DNA of 64,000 bases from Alistipes indistinctus YIT 12060 (GCF_025144995.1 NZ_CP102250.1:1178001-1242000), one strand, 5' to 3'; numbered from the stretch's first letter, positions 7,904 to 16,696 are shown. Numbers and translations: made by a program. Notes: generated by a model from the sequence alone, not told the origin.

Positions 7904-9190
7904 TCAGGAATAGCGCCTCGGATAGCGCAGCAGAATCGAGAGCAAAGCGAAAAAGCCCATCATGGCCGGGTAATAAAGGTATCGCATGATCTCGAGCGGC
8001 GAAAGCGCTGTCAGTCCCGCAGCAATGAGCAGTTGCGCGCCATAGGGAATCAGCCCCTGCACAAAACACGAAAAGGTATCGAGAATGCTGGCGCTTTTGC
8101 GCGGATCGACCCCGAAACGGACGGCAATATCGCGCGCAATGGGCCCCACCGTAATGATCGCTATCGTATTATTGGCCGTACAGCAATTCGCAATGCTCAC
8201 CAGCGCGGCAATGCTCAATTCGGCCCCCCGTTTGCCCCGGACCCGGTTCGTCAGGCGTGTAATTACATAATCGATACCGCCGCCCAGGCGAATCAGTTCG
8301 AGCATTCCCCCCGCCAACAGCGTAATGATAATCAATTCCCCCATCCCGGTAATACCGCCGCCCATCGCACCGAGCCATCCGAACAGGCCGAAACCGCCGG
8401 TCAGCAGGCCGGCCACTCCGGTCGCGACCAACCCGATCACCAGCACAAACATCACATTCACACCGGCCAGGGCTGTGCCCAACACCACCAGATAAGGGAG
8501 AACCTTAACCCACTCGACCGGCTCCGTCTGCACGGGAATCTGCACCGACAGGCTTTCAAGCAGATAAATCGATGCGACAGCCACGGCCGCCGGGCCCACG
8601 ATCATACTGTTAACCTTGAACTTGTCCCGCATGTCGCACTCCTGCGTGCGGGTCGCGGCAATCGTCGTGTCGGAGATAAACGACAGGTTATCGCCGAAAA
8701 AGGCGCCCCCCACCACAACAGCCACCATCAACGCGACATCCAACCCAGTCTGCTGCGCAATCCCCGCCGCCACCGGAACCAGTGCCACGATCGTCCCCAC
8801 CGACGTCCCGATAGCCAGCGAAATAAAACAGGCGGCAATAAAGATTCCCGGCAGCAAAAGGCTGTCCGGCAGGATACGCAGTGTCAGGTTGACCGTCGCG
8901 TCAATGGCCCCCATCTCTTTGGCCGAGGCTGCGAACGCACCCGCCAGCACGAAGATCCAGATCATCAACATGATATTCTTATGCGCCGCACCAGCCGAGA
9001 ACCGTTCCACCCGCTCGGACAGCTTCATGCCCCGGGTAATCAGCACGGCATAGACCGATGCCGCCAGGAATGCCACCGCAATAGGCACTTTGTAGAAATC
9101 CCCCGCCACCAGCGAGGTCACCAGATAGAGACACAGAAAAACCGCAAGCGGACTCAGTGCCCATAATCCTTTTGTCGTATTATTGGCCAT
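7904..9190 (-). CDS. Na+/H+ antiporter, NhaC family
   Basis: A 428-residue inner-membrane protein with about 11 hydrophobic segments. The NhaC-family signature is clear: GGAFFGDNLSFISDTTIAAT, then TQECDMRDKFK, and in the second half NCCTANNTIAI. The family exchanges sodium, or in some members lactate or other organic ions, for protons. The start at 9190 (MANNTTKG) is chosen over the ATG at 9271 because the upstream 27 residues have no counterpart in the fold and a -7 box lies at 9253-9260, inside that upstream stretch. The gene is convergent with the MFS exporter and appears to be transcribed alone. Confidence 0.88.
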   Translation of the reverse strand: MANNTTKGLWALSPLAVFLCLYLVTSLVAGDFYKVPIAVAFLAASVYAVLITRGMKLSERVERFSAGAAHKNIMLMIWIFVLAGAFAASAKEMGAIDATVNLTLRILPDSLLLPGIFIAACFISLAIGTSVGTIVALVPVAAGIAQQTGLDVALMVAVVVGGAFFGDNLSFISDTTIAATRTQECDMRDKFKVNSMIVGPAAVAVASIYLLESLSVQIPVQTEPVEWVKVLPYLVVLGTALAGVNVMFVLVIGLVATGVAGLLTGGFGLFGWLGAMGGGITGMGELIIITLLAGGMLELIRLGGGIDYVITRLTNRVRGKRGAELSIAALVSIANCCTANNTIAIITVGPIARDIAVRFGVDPRKSASILDTFSCFVQGLIPYGAQLLIAAGLTALSPLEIMRYLYYPAMMGFFALLSILLRYPRRYS

Positions 9191-9252
9191 ACTGTTACCC
9201 TTGCAATGCCCGGGCTTCACTTTTTGTAGCCGACTGAAAATTCCCATTGCCG

Positions 9253-9260
9253 CAAAGATA
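9253..9260 (-). promoter_or_regulatory. -7 box TATCTTTG of the NhaC gene
   Basis: A full TAnnTTTG match on the minus strand, 63 bases before the chosen ATG at 9190. It falls inside the longer open frame and so supports the shorter start. No clear -33 box. Confidence 0.5.
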
Positions 9261-9425
9261 GCGTCTTTCACATATTTTCATACACAGACAGGGTCCGACG
9301 TGCCGGCCCTGTCCTACGAAAAGACAAATCCTTTTCGGCACCCTTACATACGCACTTTACCGAACCTCCCGCGAAGCACAAAACGAATTGTCGTACCTTT
9401 CACGGCCGTTCCCCCCGAATACATC

Positions 9426-9454
9426 GAATCCCCGGCGCTGTGCGCCGGGGATTC
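9426..9454. repeat. Perfect inverted repeat, 13-bp stem with 3-base loop
   Basis: Arms 9426-9438 and 9442-9454 pair perfectly around the loop TGT; the stem is very GC-rich. Neither side has a T run, so it is not a standard intrinsic terminator. It lies about 175 bases after the DUF4465 stop on the minus strand. It could end that transcript, stabilise a 3' end, or be a small repeat element. Confidence 0.55.
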
Positions 9455-9628
9455 TCCGTGGCAAATAAACGGTCGAAACGACCTGAAAAAAATGAACCGT
9501 AGTCACTGCTGAAACGGGTATTGACCCAAACCACCACCACTTGATCGGTTCTCCGCTTCGGGAGCGACCACGGAATTCATTTAATTGCCTGCGGAGGCAG
9601 GTACCATCCGCAGTATAAGTTTGTGTTT

Positions 9629-10378
9629 TTACTGAGCAACGTCCGGCAGGTCGAACTTCAGGTTATCGAGGCACACAAATGAAGGTGTATTCATACCCCA
9701 TTCACCGCTATCGCTCGATGACATACTGACAACGACTTTGTTGACCGTACCGAGCCCGGACAAGTCCACATTCGTCCAAGCCGAGCAAACAAAATTTTTA
9801 CCGTTACGGTAGTCGGCCAGATAATAATCCACAGCATTGGTCTTGGTCCCCGCAGCGTTATAACCGGTGAATGTCACTTTAAACCAGTCGCCATCAGCAA
9901 ATTCTTTTGCAAAATTGTCTCCTTCACGCACCGAGAGAAACGCATAAGTACCATTGCACACCGCCACACTGAGCATCTTTTTCTCAACACCGGCCCCAAA
10001 AGAGAAATAAGCATCATTCACCCCTGTAGTGATAGTTGTATAGTCAGCATAATAACATACGGCGAAATTGGTCGAGCCGGCTGCACCGCCATCACCATAA
10101 ACGCTGAACTTATTGTTAAATCCAGCAGTTACCTTATCATGCAGTTTCGATACGGCAAAACCGGCAGACATATACTGGCCTTGCACATCATAGACGTTAT
10201 TGAACGTAACGCCCTGTTCCGTATAGCTCGTATTATTGATATAACCCGCATCCGGCAGGGTTGCACTCTCGAAGGTGACGGTAGTCGAAGTATCCGGACC
10301 GTCGTTGTCTTTGTTACACGAAGCGAACGTCAGCGAACAGGCAGCCGCAAGCAGCCAAAGCAGTTTAAGATTTTTCAT
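9629..10378 (-). CDS. DUF4465 surface lipoprotein under B12 riboswitch control (BtuH-like)
   Basis: A 249-residue lipoprotein. The signal peptide ends in the lipobox FASC (Cys21) and is followed by NKDND, an acidic run typical of surface-exported Bacteroidetes lipoproteins. The mature part is a beta-rich DUF4465 domain: TFESATL at the start, GYINNTSYTEQGVTFNN, and FVCLDNLKFD at the end. DUF4465 proteins of gut Bacteroidetes are known to me as partners of vitamin B12 uptake loci, where the type called BtuH binds corrinoids at the cell surface. The cobalamin riboswitch in its leader supports that role directly. No BtuB-type receptor, BtuG or BtuCDF gene lies nearby, so it is an orphan unit that would work with a receptor encoded elsewhere. 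Confidence 0.82.
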   Translation of the reverse strand: MKNLKLLWLLAAACSLTFASCNKDNDGPDTSTTVTFESATLPDAGYINNTSYTEQGVTFNNVYDVQGQYMSAGFAVSKLHDKVTAGFNNKFSVYGDGGAAGSTNFAVCYYADYTTITTGVNDAYFSFGAGVEKKMLSVAVCNGTYAFLSVREGDNFAKEFADGDWFKVTFTGYNAAGTKTNAVDYYLADYRNGKNFVCSAWTNVDLSGLGTVNKVVVSMSSSDSGEWGMNTPSFVCLDNLKFDLPDVAQ

Positions 10379-10540
10379 ATCGTCAATAAAAATTGGTTAA
10401 GCCATCACGCGATTTTCCGGTGCATCCGGGCCCGGTGCACGTTCTTTCGACAATAAGATAGAGGGGGAATGCTCCACCCCGCAGACGGGGCAAAGGTTCC
10501 ACTGTTCTAACTCCCGAAAACAACAGCAACCGAGAAAAGG

Positions 10541-10653
10541 GGATCGGGTCGGTCTTCTGACTTATCGCCCGGAGGCGAATCACAGCAGCGGGTACTGTTC
10601 CTGGTTCTCACAGGATTCCCTTCTTGTCATGTTCCATCCATGACACCTGATCC
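10541..10653 (-). ncRNA. Cobalamin riboswitch
   Basis: Read on the minus strand, the leader contains GGGAATCCTGTGAGAACC, then ACAGTACCCGCTGCTGTGA, then the B12-box-like AAGTCAGAAGACC. These are the conserved blocks of the cobalamin aptamer in the right order and spacing. The ends pair as the P1 stem: 10645-10653 with 10541-10549, with one mismatch. It begins right after a promoter match and lies about 160 bases before the DUF4465 start. When cobalamin is plentiful such elements usually block expression, in Bacteroidetes mostly at translation. Confidence 0.9.
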
Positions 10654-10657
10654 GGGA

Positions 10658-10688
10658 CAAAGGTAGAAAAAGATTCCGAAAACGCAAC
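10658..10688 (-). promoter_or_regulatory. Promoter of the B12 riboswitch-DUF4465 transcript
   Basis: On the minus strand GTTG (10685-10688) is followed after 19 bases by TACCTTTG (10658-10665), a full -7 match with a near -33 match at consensus spacing. The predicted start falls at the first bases of the riboswitch P1 stem. Confidence 0.7.
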
Positions 10689-10706
10689 ACTATTTTGCCG
10701 ACCGGG

Positions 10707-11204
10707 TCAATATTCCCGTTTATCGGACTTTTCATCCCAAAGGACAAAGGCTTTACGAGCCTCTTCGGAAAGAATACGGCAGGAACGCAGTCGCCGTTGT
10801 GGAGGCGGAAGGGCGATTTCTTCATAAATAAACGAATCGTCGAAGCCGATCCGTCTGGCGTCCTCCTGATCATTCCCGTAGTACATTTTTCCGATCCGGG
10901 CCCAGTAGATCGCCCCGAGGCACATCGGGCACGGCTCGCACGACGTATAAATTTCACAGCCGCTCAGGTCGAACGTCCCCAACGCACGGGCCGCATTGCG
11001 GATCGCCGTCACCTCGGCATGCGCCGTGGGGTCGTTCAACCGGGTCACGCCGTTGGTTCCCGTAGCGATCACCCGACCGTCCCTGACGATCACCGCACCG
11101 AACGGACCGCCGCCGGACCGCACATTCTCTTCGGACAGTTCGATGGCCTGGCGCATAAAACCCAGCGCCTGCCCGGAAAGGCCGTTTTCGGAAGTATCAC
11201 TCAT
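10707..11204 (-). CDS. guaD: Guanine deaminase, cytidine-deaminase fold
   Basis: A 165-residue zinc deaminase. Seen: the zinc and catalytic motif HAE (His62, Glu64) and PCPMC with Cys92 and Cys95. The sequences GGPFGAVIV, NDPTAHAEVTAIR, SCEPCPMCLGAIYWAR and GFDDSFIYEEI, and the C-terminal EY, follow the short guanine deaminase of Bacillus (GuaD) nearly word for word; tRNA-adenosine and cytosine deaminases lack the DDSFIY part. It converts guanine to xanthine and ammonia in the cytosol. It is divergent from xpt and a xanthine permease, which use its product. Its own promoter is a perfect consensus match at 11337-11368, giving a leader of about 130 bases. Confidence 0.93.
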   Translation of the reverse strand: MSDTSENGLSGQALGFMRQAIELSEENVRSGGGPFGAVIVRDGRVIATGTNGVTRLNDPTAHAEVTAIRNAARALGTFDLSGCEIYTSCEPCPMCLGAIYWARIGKMYYGNDQEDARRIGFDDSFIYEEIALPPPQRRLRSCRILSEEARKAFVLWDEKSDKREY

Positions 11205-11336
11205 AGGTCAATGGTATTTCGGACGATTACTTTCGACGTTTATCCGGCCCGGTCCCCAACACCTGAACACAACGAACCGAATCAAATAAAGGAGCCCGGC
11301 AAACGAATGCCTGAAAACCGGACAAACGAATTTTTA

Positions 11337-11368
11337 CAAAGGTAAAAATCCCGAACGCTTTTCCCAAA
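11337..11368 (-). promoter_or_regulatory. Consensus promoter of guaD
   Basis: On the minus strand TTTG (11365-11368) is followed after exactly 20 bases by TACCTTTG (11337-11344), a full match to the Bacteroidetes consensus. It lies about 130 bases before the guaD ATG. Confidence 0.75.
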
Positions 11369-11422
11369 AGAAACCGCCGAATGCGCCCCGTTCCCGTTCC
11401 GAAACCATACGTTCCGGCCGAT

Positions 11423-11454
11423 ATTGTAAAAGTCGGGTAAAATCCATAGCTTTA
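11423..11454 (+). promoter_or_regulatory. Probable promoter of the xpt operon
   Basis: ATTG (11423-11426) is followed after 20 bases by TAGCTTTA (11447-11454), one mismatch in each box, 47 bases before the xpt ATG. It faces away from the guaD promoter about 55 bases to the left, so one regulator could act on both. Confidence 0.5.
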
Positions 11455-11500
11455 CGCATCATTTAAAAGGCCGCCCTCCGCCGCCTTTCATCCGCCGATT

Positions 11501-12070
11501 ATGAAATTACTCAAAGAGAGAATCCTGCAGGACGGGAAGTGTTTCGAAGGAGGTATCCTCAAAGTGGACAGCTTCATCAACCATCAGATGGATCCCACAC
11601 TGATGAAAGCTATTGCCGTGGAATTCGTGCGCCGTTTCGCTTCGGAACGGTTCAACAAAGTGATGACCATCGAAGCGAGCGGTATCGCACCGGCCATCAT
11701 GGTCGGTTTCCTGCTGGACCTGCCCGTGATTTTCGCCAAAAAGAAAAAGCCCAAAACGATGGAACATATGCTTTCGGCGAGGGTCTTTTCCTTTACCAAG
11801 GAACGCGAATACGACATCTGCCTGAGCCGTGATTTCCTCACCCCCGGCGACCGCGTACTGTTCATCGACGATTTCCTGGCCAACGGCAACGCCGCACTGG
11901 GAGCGATAGAACTGATCGATCAGGCCGGGGCGCAGCTCGCCGGCATGGGATTCATTATCGAAAAGGCTTTCCAGCAGGGCGGCGGCATCCTGCGGGACAG
12001 AGGCATACACATCGAATCGCTGGCCATGATCGACTCGCTGGACAACTGCCGGATCCACATCCGGGATTAA
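11501..12070 (+). CDS. xpt: Xanthine phosphoribosyltransferase
   Basis: A 189-residue type I phosphoribosyltransferase of Bacillus Xpt type and length. The PRPP-binding motif [14 protein letters not shown] spans 119-132, and IEASGIAP (57-64) is the other phosphate-binding loop. [10 protein letters not shown] and HIRD at the C-terminus are also family marks. It joins xanthine to PRPP to give XMP, feeding guanine nucleotide synthesis. It is the first gene of a three-gene unit with the permease 10 bases downstream, and is divergent from guaD. The close spacing and matched substrate chemistry make the assignment firm. I found no purine riboswitch in its leader. Confidence 0.95.
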   Translation: MKLLKERILQDGKCFEGGILKVDSFINHQMDPTLMKAIAVEFVRRFASERFNKVMTIEASGIAPAIMVGFLLDLPVIFAKKKKPKTMEHMLSARVFSFTKEREYDICLSRDFLTPGDRVLFIDDFLANGNAALGAIELIDQAGAQLAGMGFIIEKAFQQGGGILRDRGIHIESLAMIDSLDNCRIHIRD

Positions 12071-12080
12071 TCCGTACGCA

Positions 12081-13412
12081 ATGGACACCCCGAACGCCCG
12101 CACTCCCTCCGTGCTTCTTTACGGCATCGAAGAACGCCCCCCGCTAAGGGAGGCTTTTTTCGCCGCCTTGCAACACCTGCTGGCGATTTTCATCGCTATC
12201 GTCACCCCCCCGCTGATCATCGCCGGAGCACTCGGGCTCGACCATGAAACGACCGGGTTCCTCGTCTCGATGGCCCTTTTCGCATCGGGATTGTCCACTT
12301 TCATCCAATGCCGGCGGATCGGAGGCGTCGGTACCGGATTGCTGTGCATACAGGGTACGAGCTTTTCGTTCATCGGCCCGATCATCTCCACGGGCATGCT
12401 GGGCGGCCTGCCGTTGATCTTCGGCGTCTGCATCGCTGCCGCCCCCGTCGAAATGGTTATCAGCCGCCTGTTGCGTTACACCCAGAAAGTTATTACGCCG
12501 TTGGTCTCGGGTATTGTCGTCACACTCATCGGCATGAGCCTGATCAAAGTGGGCATCATCGCCTGCGGAGGCGGGACGGCCGCCCGTGAAGCGGGGACGT
12601 TCGGCAACCCCGGGTACCTCGGGCTGGCTGCGCTGGTGCTGGCATTGATCGTCCTGTTCAACCGCAGCCGCAACCGCTACCTGCGCATGAGCTCGATCTT
12701 CATCGGACTCGGAACCGGGTACCTCATCGCCTGGTGGGCCGGAATGATCGATTTTGCGTCGGTACAGCACTACGGCGGGATCAACCTGCCCGTTCCGTTC
12801 AAATACGGCCTGGCATTCGATTTGTCGTCCTTCATTGCCATTGCCCTGATTTTCGTCATCACGGCCATCGAAGCCTACGGCGATATCACGGCCAATTCGC
12901 TGATTTCAGGCGAACCGGTCAAAGGCGAGCGGTTCATCAAACGGGCTTCGGGCGGCATTCTGGCGGACGGGATGAATTCGATGCTGGCCGGTATATTCAA
13001 TTCGTTCCCGAACTCGGTCTTCGCGCAAAACAACGGGATTATCCAGCTGACCGGTGTAGCGAGCCGCTATGTAGGCTATTACATCGCAGGCATGTTGATG
13101 ATACTGGGCCTGTTCCCGGCCATAGGCCTGGTCTTTTCGCTGATTCCCGAACCCGTGCTGGGCGGCGCGACCCTGCTGATGTTCGGCACCGTCGCTGCGG
13201 CCGGCATCCAGATCATCGCCTCCCAACGCATCGGCCGCAAAGAGGTACTCGTCATAGCACTGAGCCTCTCGTTCGGGCTGAGCGTCGAACTGGTGCCGGA
13301 AGTCCTCGACAAAATGTCAATCACGGTACGCAATATTTTTTCTTCGGGTATCACCACGGGAGGCCTGACGGCTATCCTGTCGAACCTGCTGATCCGCATC
13401 AAGGAGACCTAA
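12081..13412 (+). CDS. pbuX: Xanthine permease, NCS2 family
   Basis: A 443-residue inner-membrane transporter with about 14 hydrophobic segments. The NCS2 start motif ALQHLLAIF is at about residue 30, and GTGLLCIQGTSFSFIGP is the pattern of xanthine and uric acid transporters rather than uracil ones. The second half contains the substrate-site region AIEAYGDITANS and PNSVFAQNNGII. It would import xanthine with protons. It sits between xpt, which traps the substrate as XMP, and an Nramp transporter that starts 4 bases after its stop. Uric acid is an alternative substrate, but xpt next to it favours xanthine. Confidence 0.9.
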   Translation: MDTPNARTPSVLLYGIEERPPLREAFFAALQHLLAIFIAIVTPPLIIAGALGLDHETTGFLVSMALFASGLSTFIQCRRIGGVGTGLLCIQGTSFSFIGPIISTGMLGGLPLIFGVCIAAAPVEMVISRLLRYTQKVITPLVSGIVVTLIGMSLIKVGIIACGGGTAAREAGTFGNPGYLGLAALVLALIVLFNRSRNRYLRMSSIFIGLGTGYLIAWWAGMIDFASVQHYGGINLPVPFKYGLAFDLSSFIAIALIFVITAIEAYGDITANSLISGEPVKGERFIKRASGGILADGMNSMLAGIFNSFPNSVFAQNNGIIQLTGVASRYVGYYIAGMLMILGLFPAIGLVFSLIPEPVLGGATLLMFGTVAAAGIQIIASQRIGRKEVLVIALSLSFGLSVELVPEVLDKMSITVRNIFSSGITTGGLTAILSNLLIRIKET

Positions 13413-13416
13413 CGCT

Positions 13417-14685
13417 ATGAAAATATTCAAAACGATAAAAGCGAAATTCACCCGCGAAGGACACCACCCGCGACAGGGCGGCCTCGAAATCTTCAAGTAT
13501 ATCGGCCCGGGACTGCTCGTTACCGTGGGCTTCATCGATCCGGGCAACTGGGCGTCGAACCTAGCCGCAGGAGCCGACTACGGTTATGCCCTGCTGTGGA
13601 TGGTCACGCTCTCGACGATCATGCTGATCGTCCTGCAGCATAATGTCGCGCACCTGGGAATCGCCACCGGACTCTGCCTGTCGGAGGCGACGACAGCCTA
13701 TTTGCCCGCCAAAGCCTCGAAAGCGATTCTCGGCTCGGCCATGCTCGCTTCGATCTCCACATCGCTGGCCGAGATACTGGGCGGAGCGATCGCACTCCAA
13801 ATGCTTTTCGGTGTACCGATGCGCATCGGGTCGCTGTTGGTGCTGACCTTCGTCCTGATCATGCTTTTCACGAACAGCTACCGGCTGATCGAAAAATGGA
13901 TCATCGCTTTCGTGTCGATCATCGGACTCTCGTTCATCTACGAACTGTCGCTGGTAACGATCGACTGGCCGGCTGCCGCATACGCATGGGTCACCCCGTC
14001 TTTCCCCGAAGGATCGATGGTCATCATCATGAGCGTACTGGGCGCCGTCGTAATGCCGCACAACCTCTTCCTGCACTCGGAAATCATCCAGAGCCGCCAG
14101 TGGAACCTGAGCGACGAGAAAATGATAAAAAAACAGCTGCGATACGAATACGTCGATACGATCCTCTCGATGGTGATCGGCTGGGCCATCAACAGTGCGA
14201 TGATCCTGCTGGCCGCCGCCACTTTTTTCGTATCGAAGACGCCCGTTACCGAACTCCAGCAGGCCGATTCGCTGCTGCGTCCGCTGCTGGGCAATAATGC
14301 CACGATCATATTCGCCGTCGCGCTGCTTTTCGCGGGTATCGCCTCGACGATCACCTCGGGCATGGCCGCCGGATCGATCTTTGCAGGCATGTTCAAGGAA
14401 CCCTACGACATCAAGGATACCCACTCACGCACCGGCGTGGTGATCTCGCTGATCGTCGCATTCGTCATCATCATCGCCATTTCGAACCCGTTCAAAGGAC
14501 TGATATACTCGCAGATGGCCCTCAGCATCCAGCTTCCGGTGACCGTATTCACACAAGTGTACCTCACGTCGTCCGAAAAGGTGATGGGCAAGTTCCGCAA
14601 TTCGACCTACACGAAATACCTGCTCTATACGATCGGAGTCATCGTCACCGTGTTGAACCTGATGTTGCTCTGGAGCTGCCTGTAA
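13417..14685 (+). CDS. Nramp-family divalent metal ion transporter
   Basis: A 422-residue inner-membrane protein with about 11 segments. The two metal-binding motifs of true Nramp transporters are intact: DPGN (41-44) in TM1 and the Ala-x-x-Met-Pro-His motif (Ala210, Met213-His215) in TM6, so it should carry Mn2+ or Fe2+ rather than being one of the non-transition-metal relatives. It starts 4 bases after the xanthine permease stop and is probably translated from the same mRNA, which ends at the hairpin at 14701-14735. A metal transporter in a purine-salvage operon is not an obvious pairing. MntH is the likely general type, but the metal is not shown. Confidence 0.9.
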   Translation: MKIFKTIKAKFTREGHHPRQGGLEIFKYIGPGLLVTVGFIDPGNWASNLAAGADYGYALLWMVTLSTIMLIVLQHNVAHLGIATGLCLSEATTAYLPAKASKAILGSAMLASISTSLAEILGGAIALQMLFGVPMRIGSLLVLTFVLIMLFTNSYRLIEKWIIAFVSIIGLSFIYELSLVTIDWPAAAYAWVTPSFPEGSMVIIMSVLGAVVMPHNLFLHSEIIQSRQWNLSDEKMIKKQLRYEYVDTILSMVIGWAINSAMILLAAATFFVSKTPVTELQQADSLLRPLLGNNATIIFAVALLFAGIASTITSGMAAGSIFAGMFKEPYDIKDTHSRTGVVISLIVAFVIIIAISNPFKGLIYSQMALSIQLPVTVFTQVYLTSSEKVMGKFRNSTYTKYLLYTIGVIVTVLNLMLLWSCL

Positions 14686-14700
14686 CACACGGCGCATCCT

Positions 14701-14735
14701 GAAAGCCCCGGTTTCTCTGCGGAACCGGGGCTTTC
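14701..14735. terminator. Bidirectional terminator hairpin after the xpt operon
   Basis: A 13-base-pair perfect stem (14701-14713 with 14723-14735). The stem ends in A/T pairs (GAAAG...CTTTC), so a T-rich run lies at both 3' ends. It lies between convergent transcripts: the Nramp gene and the GH97 gene. Confidence 0.75.
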
Positions 14736-14794
14736 AAATGCATTACACCGTACGGATTTACAGTATCGAACCCTATCCGCCGGACTTGTCCCTA

Positions 14795-16696
14795 CTATTT
14801 CACCGGAGTCAGCCGGGCGACAAATCCTCCGCCCACATTCAAACCGACAGAAAGTCCTCCTGCCCGCGTCGTCTCCGAAGTATGTTGTTTCAATGCCTGC
14901 TGCGAAGCAGGATCGTCACTGAGCATATCGCAGCGATACCCACCATCGCCCAGGAATGTCAAATCGACCGCAGCCTGTGCCCCTGCCGCCGAATTGCAGA
15001 TCCCGGCAACGAACCAGACATCGCCTTTCCGGCGTGCAAACAAAGCCATTTGCCCGATCTCGCTGCCCGGAAGCACGATCGTCTCGTCCCAAACGGCCGG
15101 AATGGATTTAACCATATCGCAGGCAGGATTCGCGAGCAATTGTTCGGGATCCACGCCGTAACAGAGGAACGGGGAGGTAAAAATTACAGCCGTGGCGACC
15201 TGGTGGCACCAGGAAGTCTCACTCAACCGCTTCGGACTGAAGGTCACCGGGGTAAAGTCGGCCGGTCCGGCCAGATACCGGGTAAACGGCAGAATCGTAT
15301 TGTGGGTAGCCCAGGGCCCGCGAATCTCCAAACCGCGAATTCCTTCGCGCGTCAACTCGTTGGGAAACGTCCGGTTCAGGCCCGTCGGTTTGTCCGCACC
15401 GTGAAAATCAACCATCAGTTGGTATTTCGCAGCCTCTTTCAGCGCATCTTCATAGAACCGCACCACCTGTTGCGACTCGTCGTAGAAATAGTCGATCTTC
15501 ACACCGGCGACACCCGTTTCCCTGCATTTTTTCAGGAATGCCTGCAAGCGTTCGGGGGTCTGGATTCCATCGACACCCCGGTCGTCGGGATAGGCTTTCC
15601 ACACCCATATTTTAACACCCAGCGGGGCTGAGTAGTCGACCAGTTCCCGGATCATATCCCAGGAATCCCTGCCCTGACCTTTCCAGTTGCTCCAACCGGC
15701 ATCGACCAGGTTATACTCGAATCCTAGTTCACCCGCCCATTTCGAAAAACGCTTCATATTGTCGAAACTGACCGGCCCGTTATCGGCGAGCCAACTCCAA
15801 AGAGCCCGCCCGGGACGAACCCAATCGGCCCCGCAGCCATTCCCTTCACCGCATCCCCGAACCGACAACGGGAAAAGCCCGGGATCGGGTGCCGCCGAGA
15901 CATCGCCGATAATCCCGCTGTTGACCAGCGTGTTGAGGTCACCGATCAGGACGATCCTCCACGGAGTCGTCAACTCGCCGTCCGCCCCGCATGCCAGGCG
16001 AGTTTCTCCGGCCAGTTTCGCCCGCAATGTGCGGCAGTTAGGAGTCACTTCCAGTCCCATACCGGCAAAATCGGTCAATCCCCCCTCGGTAATCGAAGCG
16101 TAAAGGCCCTGGGGTTGATATTTCACCGTCAGGGGCGGTCCGAACGTCAATCCAACCGGCAATGTGTCGACCAACCGTTCTACATTTTCATTCTCATAAT
16201 AGCTCACGTTATCCTGTCCCCAGGTAATCACCCCCTGCGGCAATGTAAACGTAGTGCTGTCATTCAACACATACTCGCCCTCGCCCGGAGCGATCCGGTA
16301 TCGGAACGCCACGCCATCGTTGTACACCCGTACATCTACAAAGAAATCACGGGTCCCTGCAATCCGGAACCCGGTAGAGGTATAATCCACCCGGGAACAA
16401 TCATGAATCCCGCAAACCGGGAAAGAGTCCTGAACCCGACGGGTAGCGAGCCTTTCAATTTTAGAAACCGCCGACCCCAGCAGCGTACTGTCCACAGACC
16501 ATTGCAGGACCGAGGAGTCCAGCACTACCGTCCCCTCTTCGGCGACCGTATAGCCCAAGTGTCCATCGGCTACATACACCTGCATCGCAACAGTTCCGTC
16601 CGGGGAAACAACCCGCTGATCCTTCCCGCCGGGCTGCCCGCACGAAATCAAAAACACGCCCCACAGCAGGGCGTAACACATCACTCGTTTTTTCAT
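14795..16696 (-). CDS. Glycoside hydrolase family 97 lipoprotein, probably retaining alpha-galactosidase type
   Basis: A 633-residue protein with a lipoprotein signal (lipobox LISC, Cys19). An N-terminal beta-supersandwich (about 28-280) includes VRVYNDGVAFRYR, a GH97 landmark. A (beta/alpha)8 barrel follows with EYNLVDAGWSNW and KIWVWKAY, then a C-terminal beta domain. Asp402 in GVKIDYF lies at the position of the catalytic nucleophile of retaining GH97 alpha-galactosidases; the inverting SusB type uses glutamates elsewhere. Retaining alpha-galactosidase is therefore my inference from this one residue. No SusC/SusD pair lies next to it, so it is a stand-alone enzyme acting in the periplasm or at the surface on alpha-linked sugars. 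Confidence 0.88.
   Translation of the reverse strand: MKKRVMCYALLWGVFLISCGQPGGKDQRVVSPDGTVAMQVYVADGHLGYTVAEEGTVVLDSSVLQWSVDSTLLGSAVSKIERLATRRVQDSFPVCGIHDCSRVDYTSTGFRIAGTRDFFVDVRVYNDGVAFRYRIAPGEGEYVLNDSTTFTLPQGVITWGQDNVSYYENENVERLVDTLPVGLTFGPPLTVKYQPQGLYASITEGGLTDFAGMGLEVTPNCRTLRAKLAGETRLACGADGELTTPWRIVLIGDLNTLVNSGIIGDVSAAPDPGLFPLSVRGCGEGNGCGADWVRPGRALWSWLADNGPVSFDNMKRFSKWAGELGFEYNLVDAGWSNWKGQGRDSWDMIRELVDYSAPLGVKIWVWKAYPDDRGVDGIQTPERLQAFLKKCRETGVAGVKIDYFYDESQQVVRFYEDALKEAAKYQLMVDFHGADKPTGLNRTFPNELTREGIRGLEIRGPWATHNTILPFTRYLAGPADFTPVTFSPKRLSETSWCHQVATAVIFTSPFLCYGVDPEQLLANPACDMVKSIPAVWDETIVLPGSEIGQMALFARRKGDVWFVAGICNSAAGAQAAVDLTFLGDGGYRCDMLSDDPASQQALKQHTSETTRAGGLSVGLNVGGGFVARLTPVK

Larger units (their letters stand above)
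9191..9628. other. Intergenic stretch with one perfect hairpin
   Basis: About 440 bases between two minus-strand genes. It holds the NhaC -7 box (9253-9260), a 13-base-pair perfect hairpin (9426-9454) and a weaker small hairpin near 9586-9600 just past the stop of the DUF4465 gene. No protein-like frame is seen. Confidence 0.45.

Noticed and set aside
11205-11500. Purine riboswitch in front of xpt or guaD
   Set aside because: I looked for the conserved loops of the purine aptamer on both strands and did not find them; only promoter matches are present.
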